A stretch of DNA of 64,000 nt from Paenirhizobium daejeonense (GCF_014280875.1 NZ_JACLAL010000003.1:248001-312000); one strand, 5' to 3'; counted from the stretch's first letter, positions 1 through 9,001 are shown. Notes: generated from the sequence alone by a model not told the origin. Program-made: numbers and translations.

Positions 1-1
1 T

Positions 2-58
2 GACTTTGCCGCCGGCGGCACGGACGATGCCGCGAACCGCCGGATGCTGGGCTTGTGA
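2..58 (+). CDS. 3' end of an unidentified protein, cut by the window start
   Basis: An open frame enters from the left edge and stops at the TGA at 56-58, giving the tail DFAAGGTDDAANRRMLGL. The residue mix and third-position GC are those of a normal coding end, and it stops just before the convergent acetyltransferase gene. Too little is visible to name a family, and it could be chance. Confidence 0.35.
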   Translation, partial: DFAAGGTDDAANRRMLGL

Positions 59-63
59 TACGG

Positions 64-702
64 TCAGGCGGCCGCCCGGAGGGCCGCGATATCGCAGCCT
101 TCGAGGGCGGCGAGGTTGCGCTCGATCCGGTCCGCCGGCCAGTTCCACCAGGCGATGTCGAGAAGGTCGGCAATCGTCTCTTCATCGAAGCGCATTCGGA
201 TCACCGAGGCTGGATTGCCGCCGACGATAGCAAAGGGCGGGACGTCCCTCGTGATGACGGATGCCGCGGCGATGATGGCGCCGTGGCCGATGGTGACTCC
301 GGGCATGATCGTGGCGTTGTGGCCGATCCAGACGTCATGGCCGACCACCGTGTCCTTGACCGGCAGGTCTTCGTATCCGTTGATCGTCTCCTGTCGGAAG
401 ATGCGGAACGGATATGTCGTGAAGCCGGCCATGGGGTGATTGGCCGAGGATGTGATGAAGAACGCGCCGCGGGCGATCTGGACGTACCTGCCAATGACGA
501 GCTTCTCCTTGCTGACCGGATAAAGATAAGGGGCAAGCAGGCCGGCCGTTTCTTCCGCCGGGGCGGAGTGACTGAAATAGCTGAAGTCGCCGACGTCGAT
601 CCGCGGGTGATCGATGACGTTCTTAAGGTACATGGTCTGCCGGTAAGGCGTTCCGTCGGCAAGCGTGATGGGATAGGCGAGATCGGGATTGAGAAGGGGC
701 AT
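64..702 (-). CDS. Hexapeptide-repeat O-acetyltransferase, Vat/CatB (xenobiotic acetyltransferase) type
   Basis: The 212-aa product is a left-handed beta-helix acetyltransferase that would move acetyl from acetyl-CoA to a hydroxyl group in the cytosol. Visible marks are the family stretch SANHPMAGFTTYPF near residue 86 (with the catalytic-type His), the turn WIGHNATIMPGVTIGHGAII, and the closing GNPASVIRMRF that ends the helix. Length fits CatB-like chloramphenicol and Vat streptogramin acetyltransferases (about 210 aa). It is divergent from the dehydrogenase at 910 and shares a 207-bp control region with it. Resistance cannot be assumed: many chromosomal members of this family have unknown small-molecule or sugar acceptors. 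Confidence 0.85.
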   Translation of the reverse strand: MPLLNPDLAYPITLADGTPYRQTMYLKNVIDHPRIDVGDFSYFSHSAPAEETAGLLAPYLYPVSKEKLVIGRYVQIARGAFFITSSANHPMAGFTTYPFRIFRQETINGYEDLPVKDTVVGHDVWIGHNATIMPGVTIGHGAIIAAASVITRDVPPFAIVGGNPASVIRMRFDEETIADLLDIAWWNWPADRIERNLAALEGCDIAALRAAA

Positions 703-909
703 GGTGTGAAGACCTGTTCGAGCATTGTCACAAGCCGCAGGCCCCTGTCGAGGCAGGCGGCGATGATACTTTCGCCTCTGATGAGGCGGGTCTTCAAAAG
801 GTCACTGTCAGGGCATCCTTCTCTTGCGCAACAATAATTTAGCGTCGGGAATACCGCAAAGCCAGCCCGTCGCCCGTAAGAATGGAAACAAAACCAAGGG
901 AGAAACTTC

Positions 910-2085
910 ATGACGATCGAAGCAGGCAAATCGGCCCCGGCGGGCGGGAAGCGCATCCGGCTCGGCATGGTGGGCGGCGGACAGGGCGCATTCATCGGCG
1001 GGGTACACCGCATGGCGGCGCGGCTGGACGATCACTTCGAACTCGTTGCGGGTGCGCTTTCCTCGACGGCGGAAAAGTCGATCGTTTCGGGGCGTGATCT
1101 CGGGCTCGATCCGGAGCGCTGCTACGGTTCGTTCGAGGAGATGGCGGAGAAGGAAGCGAAGCGGCCAGACGGGATCGAGGCCGTTTCCATCGTCACCCCG
1201 AACCACATGCATTATCCGGCGGCGAAGGCCTTTCTGGAACGCGGCATCCACGTCATCTGCGACAAGCCGCTGACATCGAACCTCGATGACGCAAAGAAAC
1301 TGAAGGCGGCGGCCGAGGCATCGAAGGCGCTGTTCATCCTGACCCACAATTACACCGGTTATCCGATGGTGCGGCAGGCGCGCGAGATGATCGCTTCCGG
1401 CGCGCTGGGCGATCTTCGTGTCGTGCAGGTCGAATATGCGCAGGACTGGCTGACGGAAGCGGTGGAACAGACCGGCGCCAAGCAGGCGGTGTGGCGCACC
1501 GATCCCAAGCAGTCGGGCGTTGGCGGTGCGACCGGTGACATCGGCACGCATGCCTTCAATCTCGCCTCCTTCGTCACCGGCCTCACGCTGAAGAGCCTTG
1601 CCGCCGATCTCGACAGTTTCGTCGAGGGACGCCGGGTCGATGACAACGGCCATGTGCTCCTGCGTTTCGAAGGTGGCGCCAAGGGCATGCTGTGGTGCAG
1701 CCAGGTCGCTCCCGGCAACGAGAATGCGCTGAAACTTCGCGTCTACGGCACGAAGGGCGGGTTCGAATGGCAGCAGGAAAATCCGAACTATCTGTGGTTC
1801 ACGCCATTCGGCGAACAGAAGCGCCTGGTGACCCGTAACGGTGCGGGAGCCGGTGCGGCGGCGACCCGCGTCAGCCGCATTCCGGGCGGTCATCCCGAGG
1901 GTTATCTCGAAGCCTTCGCCACCATCTATTCGGAAGCAGCTCTTGCGATTGCCGCCTTCAAGGCAGGCAAACCGGTCGATCCGGCCGTGGTCTATCCGAC
2001 CATCGACGACGGCGTGAAGGGTGTCGCTTTCGTCGAGGCCTGCGTGGCTTCATCGAAGAAGGACGGCGCCTGGGTTTCTCTCTGA
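910..2085 (+). CDS. Gfo/Idh/MocA family oxidoreductase
   Basis: This 391-aa protein is a probable NAD(P)-dependent sugar or inositol dehydrogenase. The Rossmann glycine motif GMVGGGQGAFIGG lies at residues 19-31, the conserved Lys is in DKPLT (K119; EKP in most relatives), and the substrate-side pair GDIGTHAF places D210 and H214 as the usual catalytic residues. The ATG is preceded by AAGGGAGAA at good spacing. It ends in a strong terminator and lies 200 bp before a beta-glucosidase, so a role in glycoside or sugar catabolism is a reasonable guess; the exact substrate cannot be read from the sequence. Confidence 0.9.
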   Translation: MTIEAGKSAPAGGKRIRLGMVGGGQGAFIGGVHRMAARLDDHFELVAGALSSTAEKSIVSGRDLGLDPERCYGSFEEMAEKEAKRPDGIEAVSIVTPNHMHYPAAKAFLERGIHVICDKPLTSNLDDAKKLKAAAEASKALFILTHNYTGYPMVRQAREMIASGALGDLRVVQVEYAQDWLTEAVEQTGAKQAVWRTDPKQSGVGGATGDIGTHAFNLASFVTGLTLKSLAADLDSFVEGRRVDDNGHVLLRFEGGAKGMLWCSQVAPGNENALKLRVYGTKGGFEWQQENPNYLWFTPFGEQKRLVTRNGAGAGAAATRVSRIPGGHPEGYLEAFATIYSEAALAIAAFKAGKPVDPAVVYPTIDDGVKGVAFVEACVASSKKDGAWVSL

Positions 2086-2091
2086 CGAGCA

Positions 2092-2126
2092 AAGCGGCGG
2101 TGGATAGCGTCTGCCGCCGCTTTTTT
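2092..2126 (+). terminator. Rho-independent terminator after the Gfo/Idh/MocA gene
   Basis: A 9-bp stem AAGCGGCGG/CCGCCGCTT with a 13-nt loop is followed by six T, starting 6 nt after the stop codon. It separates the dehydrogenase from the downstream glucosidase, so the two need not be cotranscribed. Confidence 0.85.
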
Positions 2127-2285
2127 GGGGTTTTTATCGATCGTAAATTCTGAAACGTTGCAGAAAACGAGCCTTGCGACTTGTACCCCGAGGCTACTTT
2201 GGTCTAAACCGCCCGCGGCCAAATTTAACGTTCCGGCGGAAATCCCGTCCATACCGTCCGGCGCATCAAAAAAACGAGTGACCAG

Positions 2286-3659
2286 ATGATCGATCCGAAA
2301 AGCCTTGCCGATCGCTTTCCCGGCGATTTCGTATTCGGCGTCGCCACCGCTTCCTTCCAGATCGAAGGCGCCTCTAAGGAGGATGGCCGCAAGCCGTCCA
2401 TCTGGGATGCCTTCTGCAACATGCCGGGCCGCGTTTACGGCCGTCACAACGGGGATGTCGCCTGCGACCACTATCACCTGTGGGAACAGGATCTCGACAT
2501 GATGAAGGAGATGGGCGTTTCGGCCTATCGCTTCTCGATTGCATGGCCGCGGATCATTCCCGAGGGGACGGGCCGCATCAACGAGGCCGGTCTCGATTTC
2601 TACGACAAGCTGGTCGATGGCCTGAAGGCGCGCGGCATCAAGGCATTCGCGACGCTTTACCACTGGGACCTGCCGCTTGCCCTAATGGGCGAGGGCGGCT
2701 GGACGGCGCGCAGCACGGCTTATGCTTTCCAGCGCTACGCCAAGATCGTCATGGCGCGGCTCGGGGACCGGCTGGATTCGGTTGCGACCTTCAACGAGCC
2801 GTGGTGTTCGGTCTGGCTTTCGCATCTCTACGGCATTCATGCTCCCGGCGAGAAGAACATGGATGCGGCACTTCATGCGCTGCATTACACCAATCTCGCC
2901 CACGGCCTCGGCATCGACGCCATCCGGCAGGTGGCACCGCAGGTGCCGGCCGGTATCGTGCTCAACGCCCATGAGATTATTCCGGCCTCCGACAGCGCGG
3001 CGGACAAGGCTGCGGCGGAACGGGCCTTCCAGTTCAATAACGGCGTGTTCTTCGATCCGATCATCAACGGCCAGTATCCGGCAGAATTCATGTCGGCGCT
3101 CGGCGACCGCATGCCGCCGATCGAAGACGGGGACATGGCAATCATCAACCAGAAGCTCGACTGGTGGGGCCTGAACTACTACACGCCGATGCGGGTCGCT
3201 GACGATCCGACGCCGGGTGCCGAATTCCCGGCGACCACGGGCGCGCCGCCGGTTTCCAAGGTCAAAACGGATATCGGCTGGGAAGTCTATGCGCCGGCGT
3301 TGAAGTCGCTGGTTTCCGGCCTCTACAATCGCTACGAACTGCCGGTCTGCTACATCACCGAGAATGGCGCCTGCTACAACATGGAAGTCGAAAACGGCGA
3401 GGTCGATGACCAGCCGCGCCTCGACTACTATGTCGAACACATCGGCATTATCGCCGATCTCATCAAGGACGGCTTCCCGATGTCGGGTTATTTTGCCTGG
3501 AGCCTGATGGATAATTTCGAATGGGCGGAAGGCTATCGCATGCGCTTCGGCATCGTGCATGTCGACTACGACACGCAGGTGCGCACCATCAAGAAGAGCG
3601 GCAAGTGGTATAGCGAACTGGCCGCGCAGTTCCCCAAGGGCAATCATCAGGCAGGGTGA
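2286..3659 (+). CDS. GH1 family beta-glucosidase
   Basis: The 457-aa cytosolic enzyme hydrolyses beta-linked glucosides or galactosides by the retaining mechanism. The family N-terminal signature (DFVFGVATASFQIEGA, residues 14-29) is present, the acid/base Glu is E171 in TFNEPW, and the nucleophile is E359 in YITENG. It has no signal peptide. Length equals that of typical bacterial BglA/BglB proteins. The ATG has only a weak upstream GAG, but the family N-terminus fits this start. No transporter is next to it, so its substrate source is unclear; together with the upstream dehydrogenase it may process an imported glucoside. Confidence 0.95.
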   Translation: MIDPKSLADRFPGDFVFGVATASFQIEGASKEDGRKPSIWDAFCNMPGRVYGRHNGDVACDHYHLWEQDLDMMKEMGVSAYRFSIAWPRIIPEGTGRINEAGLDFYDKLVDGLKARGIKAFATLYHWDLPLALMGEGGWTARSTAYAFQRYAKIVMARLGDRLDSVATFNEPWCSVWLSHLYGIHAPGEKNMDAALHALHYTNLAHGLGIDAIRQVAPQVPAGIVLNAHEIIPASDSAADKAAAERAFQFNNGVFFDPIINGQYPAEFMSALGDRMPPIEDGDMAIINQKLDWWGLNYYTPMRVADDPTPGAEFPATTGAPPVSKVKTDIGWEVYAPALKSLVSGLYNRYELPVCYITENGACYNMEVENGEVDDQPRLDYYVEHIGIIADLIKDGFPMSGYFAWSLMDNFEWAEGYRMRFGIVHVDYDTQVRTIKKSGKWYSELAAQFPKGNHQAG

Positions 3660-3768
3660 ATCTGCTCTTCGTGAGAAACAGATGCGCTGTGGTCTGAAGC
3701 GCGAGGTTGTCGGCGCAGCCCCATGACCTCCTTGTCGGCATCGGGAGTGGCTGGCTGGCAGTCGAAAC

Positions 3769-3780
3769 ATTGTCGACAAT
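3769..3780. repeat. Perfect 12-bp palindrome ATTGTCGACAAT
   Basis: The 12-bp dyad has the TTGT/ACAA half-sites typical of GntR (FadR-group) operators, and resembles the split dyad before eda at 12121-12134. It lies downstream of the glucosidase and beyond the end of the small minus-strand gene, so no obvious target promoter is next to it. It may be a leftover control site. Confidence 0.4.
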
Positions 3781-3854
3781 CCGATATGCCATTCCTGCAG
3801 CCTTTGCTAAGGCTGCGCCATGGCAGCCGGATTGTGCGCGAGGAAAGATGAATA

Positions 3855-3980
3855 TCAGTGACGCCGACGCCCAGAGAGATACAGCAGTCCTAAAGCTGCG
3901 GCCAATACCACACCGAGAAATCCGGAACCGGATATTTCGATTAGGCCGAATAGTTTAAGAGATAGAGTTGGATCTTGCAT
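3855..3980 (-). CDS. 41-aa single-pass membrane peptide
   Basis: A 41-codon frame starts at the ATG ending at 3980, preceded by GAAAGGACCGTC, a good Shine-Dalgarno at 6-nt spacing. The product has a polar N-terminus (MQDPTLSLKLFG), a hydrophobic run GFLGVVLAAALGLLYL at residues 20-35, and a basic tail SGRRRH. The inside-positive tail suggests an N-out topology. I recognise no family. The ribosome site, uninterrupted frame and clean topology support a real gene, but it lies in a decayed region, so confidence is moderate. Confidence 0.5.
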   Translation of the reverse strand: MQDPTLSLKLFGLIEISGSGFLGVVLAAALGLLYLSGRRRH

Positions 3981-4381
3981 GACGGTCCTTTCAGCAAAAA
4001 AATGCTCAAAGGGGATGATTGATGAGACCGATCGGGAACGGGCTTGTCAACAGCGCCTAATCGCAACTCCGCTCTCGGCCGCGCTCAGCGGTAGAAATGC
4101 GGACTTATCCCTCTTGTCCACAGGCCTGGCTAATTCTGACTCGAAAACTGAAATTGTTTTATTGGGCAATTGAGACCGACACGCGAATCACTCGACGGCG
4201 AGCCCGTCGATGACAAACGGATCTCCAACAACTGTGCCCCAATCCAAAAAAGATCAGCCTATTCGCCTAGACCTTCCAAACAACCGCTCAGCCATATCTG
4301 TCCTCTTCCTGGGCCATGCCGAAAGTTTGATTTGCGTAAATCACTCTTGGCGATGACAGTCCAGTCTTCGGAAGACCTACC

Positions 4382-4564
4382 GCCTTCGAAGGTATCAACG
4401 CCACGCCGATGGAAGGTTGCTGTCCCGACAAGATCGACGAAATACTTGGTCTTCGCGAGTGCAGCCTCTGATCGGTGACGATCATTCGGATTGGTTATCG
4501 GCAAGAAAACAGCGACTGGCTGGTGAAACTCAAGAAGGTATGCCGCCCGATGACGGGTTTCTAG
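4382..4564 (+). pseudogene. Remnant of a nitroreductase gene (C-terminal part)
   Basis: One frame reads AFEGINATPMEGCCPDKIDE then ILGLRECSL, a TGA at 4469-4471, then SVTIIRIGYRQENSDWLVKL, KKVCRPMTGF and a TAG at 4562-4564. Both halves match the C-terminal signature of NfsB-like FMN nitroreductases (GIDATPMEGF, EILGLREKGL, PIGYR, DWLxxLKKVRRP). The TGA sits where relatives have a small or basic residue, consistent with a CGA-to-TGA nonsense change. The rest of the enzyme (about 130 residues upstream) is not recognisable, so the gene is both truncated and interrupted. Confidence 0.65.
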
Positions 4565-4865
4565 CATGGAAGAACAATCGTCAGCTTATTGGAGAAGGTT
4601 TTTTCCGGTTGGACAAATTTTCCGGAAATACGGGGTAGTTTGGGCAAAATATCTCTCGGCACGCCGGAGCTGCGGAGTCATAAGCAAATCCGCTTTCCAC
4701 GGCGCATGGCAGATTTGCTGCCGATTTGCCGTGGGCGGGTTTGAAAAGGTGAAGTCAAAGATGCTAGATCGGCGCAATATCGTCCGAATGTGTATGTCGC
4801 GATAGAACTATCCGGCCTGCGATCATCTTTGCCGTTGAGTGACGGCGTTCACCGAAGAGACTTTC

Positions 4866-4916
4866 ATGAAGAACCGAACCATTTCGCGCAATGCCTCAAG
4901 AGGAGGCGGCCGATGA
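4866..4916 (+). CDS. Possible 16-aa leader peptide overlapping the metN start
   Basis: A short frame [16 protein letters not shown] ends with TGA in the overlap ATGA, where the ATG is the metN start (4913-4915). Its own start is preceded by GAAGAGACTTTC, a passable ribosome site. The overlap would couple its translation to metN. It contains no Met codon besides the start, so it is not a classic Met attenuator. It may simply be a chance frame through the metN ribosome-binding site. Confidence 0.3.
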   Translation: MKNRTISRNASRGGGR

Positions 4917-5995
4917 GTGCGTCCGCCGAAGCCGTTGTAGCAATCGGACGTCCGATGGTGGCATTCGAGGGTGTGACCAAGCATTTTGGTGGCGCCAACG
5001 GACAGCCGGCTTTCACCGCGCTTGGCGGCATCGACTATGCGGTGCCGAAGGGTGCAATCACCGGTATCATTGGCCGTTCCGGCGCCGGCAAGTCGACGCT
5101 GATCCGGCTGGTCAACGGTCTGGAACTGCCTACCTCCGGCAAGGTTCTGGTCGATGGCGTCGATGTCGGTGCGCTCGATGAGGCAGGCCTCCGCACCCTT
5201 CGCCGTTCGGTGGGCATGATCTTCCAGCACTTCAATCTGCTGTCGTCGCGGACTGTCTACGACAATGTGGCCTTGCCGCTGGAGATTGCCGGTATAGACC
5301 GCAAGACGATCGATGCGCGGGTCAGGCCGCTGATCGATCTCGTCGGCCTTTCCGACAAGGCAGGACGTTATCCTGCCGAGCTTTCCGGCGGCCAGAAGCA
5401 GCGCGTCGGCATCGCCCGCGCGCTTGCCACCGAACCGAAGCTGCTGCTTTCGGACGAAGCGACCTCGGCGCTCGATCCCGAGACCACGCAGTCGATCCTC
5501 GAACTCCTGAAGACCATCAACCGCGATCTCGACCTGACGGTGCTGCTCATCACCCACGAGATGGAAGTGGTGAAGACCATCGCCTCTGAAGTGGCGGTGA
5601 TCGACAAGGGGCTGATCGTCGAAAGCGGTCGTACCTTCGACGTCTTCACAAGACCGCGTCATGAGACTACCCAGGCGCTGCTTTCCGCTTCGATCGGGGC
5701 CAAGTTGCCTGAGTGGATCCGCTCGGACCTTAAGGCAGAACCCGCTGCGGGCGACCGCGCACTCGTGCGGCTGATCTTCTTCGGTGAGACGGCGTTCCAG
5801 CCATTGACCGCGCGTCTCGTCGCGGAGATCGGTCCCGACGTCAACATTCTTGCGGGCGCGATCGACGAGATCGCCGGTGAACCCTTCGGCTCGCTGGTTG
5901 TTTCCTATCCGGCCGATCCGGTGACGCTGGAGCGGGCCAACCGTTTCTACCAGCAGACCGGTCTTGCCACGGAGGTGCTCGGCTATGGCGCCTGA
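4913..5995 (+). CDS. metN: D-/L-methionine ABC transporter ATP-binding protein MetN
   Basis: The 360-aa cytosolic ATPase energises methionine uptake with MetI and MetQ. Walker A is GRSGAGKST (residues 54-62), the signature is [15 protein letters not shown] (157-171), and Walker B is LLLSDEA (177-183). The C-terminal 80 residues form the NIL domain that binds methionine and mediates trans-inhibition in MetN proteins. I chose the ATG at 4913 because AAGAGGAGG lies just upstream; the open frame extends further upstream without a ribosome site. It overlaps metI by 11 bp, showing coupled translation. No SAM-II riboswitch is visible upstream. Confidence 0.95.
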   Translation: MSASAEAVVAIGRPMVAFEGVTKHFGGANGQPAFTALGGIDYAVPKGAITGIIGRSGAGKSTLIRLVNGLELPTSGKVLVDGVDVGALDEAGLRTLRRSVGMIFQHFNLLSSRTVYDNVALPLEIAGIDRKTIDARVRPLIDLVGLSDKAGRYPAELSGGQKQRVGIARALATEPKLLLSDEATSALDPETTQSILELLKTINRDLDLTVLLITHEMEVVKTIASEVAVIDKGLIVESGRTFDVFTRPRHETTQALLSASIGAKLPEWIRSDLKAEPAAGDRALVRLIFFGETAFQPLTARLVAEIGPDVNILAGAIDEIAGEPFGSLVVSYPADPVTLERANRFYQQTGLATEVLGYGA

Positions 5996-6653
5996 GATGC
6001 TCGTAAACCTGCTCCTGAAAGCCCTCTGGCAGACCCTGCAGATGGTGAGCGCCGCCGGCTTGATCGGTACCGTGATCGGCCTGCCGATGGGTGTCTTTCT
6101 CGCCACCAGCGGCAAGGGCGAACTGTTCGCTGCGCCGGCCGTCAACCGCATCATGGGACTGATCGTCAATGCGCTGCGTTCGACGCCGTTCATCATCCTT
6201 GTGGTAGCCATCATTCCGCTGACCCGGTTCATCACCGGCACGTCCATTGGCACGATTGCCGCAATCGTGCCGCTGACGATCTCGACCGTTCCGTTTATCG
6301 CCCGCCTGATCGAAGCGGCGATCCGGGAAGTGGACAAGGGGCTGATCGAGGCGGCGCGCGCCATGGGCGCCACACCATTCCAGATCGTTACCAAGGTGCT
6401 GCTGGCCGAGGCACTGCCCGGCATCACGCTGGCGCTGACCCTGACGCTCGTCAGCCTGATCGGCTACTCGGCCATGGTCGGCGCGGTCGGCGGCGGCGGG
6501 CTCGGCGATCTGGGCATCCGTTATGGCTACCAGCGCTTCATGCCGGAAGTGATGCTGGCCGTTGTCGTCGTGCTGATCGTGCTGGTACAGGCCGTGCAGA
6601 GCGCCGGCGACACACTGGCGCGTCGCTTCGATAAGCGCAGCCGAAAGAACTGA
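5985..6653 (+). CDS. metI: Methionine ABC transporter permease MetI
   Basis: The 222-aa inner-membrane permease has five hydrophobic helices and the EAA loop ([25 protein letters not shown], broken here as [11 protein letters not shown] then QIVTKVLL) that docks MetN. The start is the ATG at 5985 with GGAGGT 8 nt upstream, inside the end of metN. Length matches E. coli MetI (217 aa). It is the middle gene of metNIQ. Confidence 0.95.
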   Translation: MAPEMLVNLLLKALWQTLQMVSAAGLIGTVIGLPMGVFLATSGKGELFAAPAVNRIMGLIVNALRSTPFIILVVAIIPLTRFITGTSIGTIAAIVPLTISTVPFIARLIEAAIREVDKGLIEAARAMGATPFQIVTKVLLAEALPGITLALTLTLVSLIGYSAMVGAVGGGGLGDLGIRYGYQRFMPEVMLAVVVVLIVLVQAVQSAGDTLARRFDKRSRKN

Positions 6654-6687
6654 ACCCTCCCTTCAGTAAACCCAAGGAGAAAACACA

Positions 6688-7467
6688 ATGAGGAAACTGA
6701 TCGTCGCCGCTGCCATCGCAGCACTCTTTTCCGCCGGCGCTGCTCTCGCGGAAGACATCAAGGTCGGCGTGACTGCTGGCGAGCATGCCCAGATCATGGA
6801 AAAGGTGAAGGAAATCGCCGCCAAGAAGGGCCTCAACATCGAGATCGTCGAGTTCTCCGACTACGTCGTTCCGAACCAGGCGCTGGCCGATGGCGACCTC
6901 AACGCCAACTCCTTCCAGCACCAGCCCTATCTCGACAACCAGATCGCTGACCGCGGCTTCGACATCGTCAGCGTAGGCACCACCATCACCACTCCCATGG
7001 GCGTCTATTCCAAGAAGGTGAAGAGCCTCGACGAACTGAAGGACGGCGCAACGGTTGGTATCCCGAACGATCCGACCAATGGCGGCCGCGCGCTGCTCGT
7101 TCTGGCTTCCAAGGGCCTGATCAAGGTTGACGAAACCAAGGGCCTGAAGGTTGGTCCGGCTGACGTCACCGAGAACCCGAAGAACATCCAGTTCGCCGAA
7201 CTCGATGCTGCCCAGCTGCCGCGTTCGCTCGATGACGTCGATGCCGCCGTCATCAACACCAACTACGCCATGGAAGCCGGCCTGCATCCGAAGACCGACG
7301 CCATCGCCATCGAAGGTGAAAAGTCGCCCTACGCCAACGTCATCGCCGTCCGCACGGCCGACAAGGACGCACCCTGGGTGAAGACGCTGGTAGAATCCTA
7401 CCACGACGACAGCATCAAGGCCTTCATCAACGAAGAGTTCAAGGGTGCCCTGATCCCGGCGTTCTGA
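6688..7467 (+). CDS. metQ: Methionine-binding periplasmic protein MetQ
   Basis: The 259-aa solute receptor of the MetNIQ system captures methionine in the periplasm. It has a Sec signal peptide ending FSAGAALA-ED (cleavage near residue 21), without the lipobox cysteine that E. coli MetQ carries, so it is probably soluble here. The NlpA-family core motifs VGVTAGEHAQIMEKVK, NSFQHQPYLD and NDPTNGGRALLVL are present. A clear AAGGAG precedes the ATG, and the operon ends at the terminator that follows. Confidence 0.95.
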   Translation: MRKLIVAAAIAALFSAGAALAEDIKVGVTAGEHAQIMEKVKEIAAKKGLNIEIVEFSDYVVPNQALADGDLNANSFQHQPYLDNQIADRGFDIVSVGTTITTPMGVYSKKVKSLDELKDGATVGIPNDPTNGGRALLVLASKGLIKVDETKGLKVGPADVTENPKNIQFAELDAAQLPRSLDDVDAAVINTNYAMEAGLHPKTDAIAIEGEKSPYANVIAVRTADKDAPWVKTLVESYHDDSIKAFINEEFKGALIPAF

Positions 7468-7496
7468 TCTTCTTTATTGATCGGCAACCTCTGAAG

Positions 7497-7523
7497 AGCC
7501 CTCTCCGCAAGGAGGGGGCTTTT
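7497..7523 (+). terminator. Terminator of metNIQ
   Basis: The 10-bp stem AGCCCTCTCC/GGAGGGGGCT is closed by a GCAA tetraloop (GNRA) and followed by TTTT. It lies 30 nt after the metQ stop and is a textbook intrinsic terminator. Confidence 0.9.
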
Positions 7524-7598
7524 CGTTTCCGCGGATGGCGATTGCATTTTGCGCTGCAACAACGGACACTGCCCCCATTGGTTGCAATGGAGGTGACG

Positions 7599-7964
7599 AT
7601 GGCCCGGCTTCAGCTTCCCGTATTCAATGCGCCGTTCTCAGGCGATGTTTCGCAAACGATCAATCCCTGGACATGGATCTTCAGTCCGGGCGCCGGCAGT
7701 CAGGTGGGGTTGTTCAATCTCAGTATCGATCTCGGCCCCTCGACCAATCCCGAAGTGGAGAAGGATATCCTGAGCGGGGTCGCAAGCTATGGCAAGCAGC
7801 TCGGCCGAGTGGAGGACGCGCTGCGTCTGGTGATCGCGACGCTGGAGCCGATGGTCGCTGATCGCAAGCTGAGCGACGACAAGGCGATCATCGCCTTCAA
7901 GGCACTGATGTATGAAATCGATAACGTCAAGGAACATCACAGCCGGGGCGGGAAGGGCAAATAG
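7599..7964 (+). CDS. Conserved hypothetical protein, 121 aa
   Basis: The soluble product has no signal peptide or membrane segment. It opens with a Pro/Trp-rich strand region (MARLQLPVFNAPFSGD, INPWTWIFSPG) and ends in two amphipathic helices with a charged tail. I took the ATG at 7599 because GGAGGT lies immediately upstream; an upstream TTG at 7542 and ATG at 7587 are possible but lack such a site. Codon use is normal for this genome, so the gene looks real. I do not recognise the family. It stands alone between the metQ terminator and convergent trhO. Confidence 0.7.
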   Translation: MARLQLPVFNAPFSGDVSQTINPWTWIFSPGAGSQVGLFNLSIDLGPSTNPEVEKDILSGVASYGKQLGRVEDALRLVIATLEPMVADRKLSDDKAIIAFKALMYEIDNVKEHHSRGGKGK

Positions 7965-7985
7965 CTCTTTCCCAAAACCCCAGCG

Positions 7986-8930
7986 TCAGCTTCCCATGTG
8001 CCGTTCGCCGCGCTTCTTGGCCAGGGCAATTTGCTGCTGGCGCTGGCGATAACGGTCGCGGTCGGCTTCTGTGCGGTCGTGATAGCAGTGCGGGCAGGTG
8101 ACGCCTTCCTCGAACAGCGGCGACTTCACCTCTTCCGCCGTCAGCGGATAGCGGCAGGCGTGGCAGAGCGTGTGCTCGCCTTCCTGGAGGCCGTGAGTGA
8201 TCGATACGCGCTCGTCGAAGACGAAGCAGGCTCCTTCCCAGAGGCTTTCCTCTGGAGGTACTTCCTCGAGATATTTCAGGATGCCACCCTTGAGGTGATA
8301 GACCTCGTCGAAGCCGATTTCCTTGGCGAAGGCGGTCGACTTTTCGCAGCGAATGCCGCCGGTGCAGTACATGGCGATCTTCGGCTTGTTGTGCAGGCCG
8401 GGATTGTTGCGCATCCAGTCCGGAAATTCGCGGAAGGTTTTGATATCAGGGTCGATCGCGCCCTTGAATATGCCGATCGCGGTCTCGTAATCGTTACGGG
8501 TGTCGATCACGATGGTCTCTGGATCCGAGATCAGGGCGTTCCAGTCCTTCGGGTCGACATAGGTGCCGACGATCTTGTTGGGGTCGATGCCCTCGACGCC
8601 CATGGTGACGATCTCTTTTTTCAGCCGCACCTTCATGCGCAGGAAGGGCATCTTGGATGCGCGGCTTTCCTTGTGCACCAGTTCGGCGAATTCCGGCTGG
8701 GCGCGCAGGAAGGCGAGCAGCTTTGCGATGCCCTCGTCGGTTCCGGCGACGGTGCCGTTGATACCCTCGGCGGCCAGAAGCAGCGTACCCTTGATGCCGT
8801 TTTCGCGACAAAGCGCGGTGAGCGGCTCGCGGAAACTTTCGTAACGCGGGAAGCGGGCGAAATGATAGAGCGCGGCGACGCAGAAGGCGCCGCCCTCTTC
8901 ATGGCGAGGGGTCTGGAGATCGTCGGTCAT
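7986..8930 (-). CDS. trhO: tRNA uridine(34) hydroxylase TrhO, rhodanese family
   Basis: The 314-aa cytosolic enzyme belongs to the YceA/TrhO group, which forms 5-hydroxyuridine at the wobble base of certain tRNAs in an oxygen-dependent step. An N-terminal ferredoxin-like UPF0176 domain (residues 14-110; [13 protein letters not shown] is diagnostic) precedes a rhodanese domain with the active loop [12 protein letters not shown], catalytic Cys C189. A C-terminal zinc-type pair of CxxC motifs (CHACR and CPHCY) is typical of the longer alphaproteobacterial and other forms. It is transcribed alone. Confidence 0.92.
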   Translation of the reverse strand: MTDDLQTPRHEEGGAFCVAALYHFARFPRYESFREPLTALCRENGIKGTLLLAAEGINGTVAGTDEGIAKLLAFLRAQPEFAELVHKESRASKMPFLRMKVRLKKEIVTMGVEGIDPNKIVGTYVDPKDWNALISDPETIVIDTRNDYETAIGIFKGAIDPDIKTFREFPDWMRNNPGLHNKPKIAMYCTGGIRCEKSTAFAKEIGFDEVYHLKGGILKYLEEVPPEESLWEGACFVFDERVSITHGLQEGEHTLCHACRYPLTAEEVKSPLFEEGVTCPHCYHDRTEADRDRYRQRQQQIALAKKRGERHMGS

Positions 8931-9001
8931 GGCCCGGGAAATACTGCCTCAGCCGCTGCGAAGCAACGGTTTTCGCGCATTCGGCCGCACTTTGAATTTT
9001 G

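Larger units (their letters stand above)
3660..4912. other. Gene-poor 1.25 kb gap between the GH1 gene and metN
   Basis: This stretch is less GC-rich than its surroundings. It contains a 12-bp perfect palindrome (3769-3780), a 41-codon minus-strand gene (3855-3980), a nitroreductase relic (4382-4564), and a possible leader peptide before metN (4866-4916). No other reading frame here has convincing codon use or a recognisable product. It resembles a decaying intergenic scar rather than an active element; no transposase or flanking repeats are visible. Confidence 0.6.

Noticed and set aside
3707..3958. 83-codon plus-strand frame after the GH1 gene
   Set aside because: No ribosome site, low-quality composition, and it is antisense to the better-supported 41-aa membrane peptide.
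4170..4805. Several 60-100 codon frames in the gap before metN
   Set aside because: They overlap each other on both strands, lack ribosome sites and show no family; only the nitroreductase relic has recognisable motifs.
4800..4912. SAM-II or other riboswitch before metN
   Set aside because: No conserved SAM-II core or pseudoknot pairing could be seen in the short region before metN.
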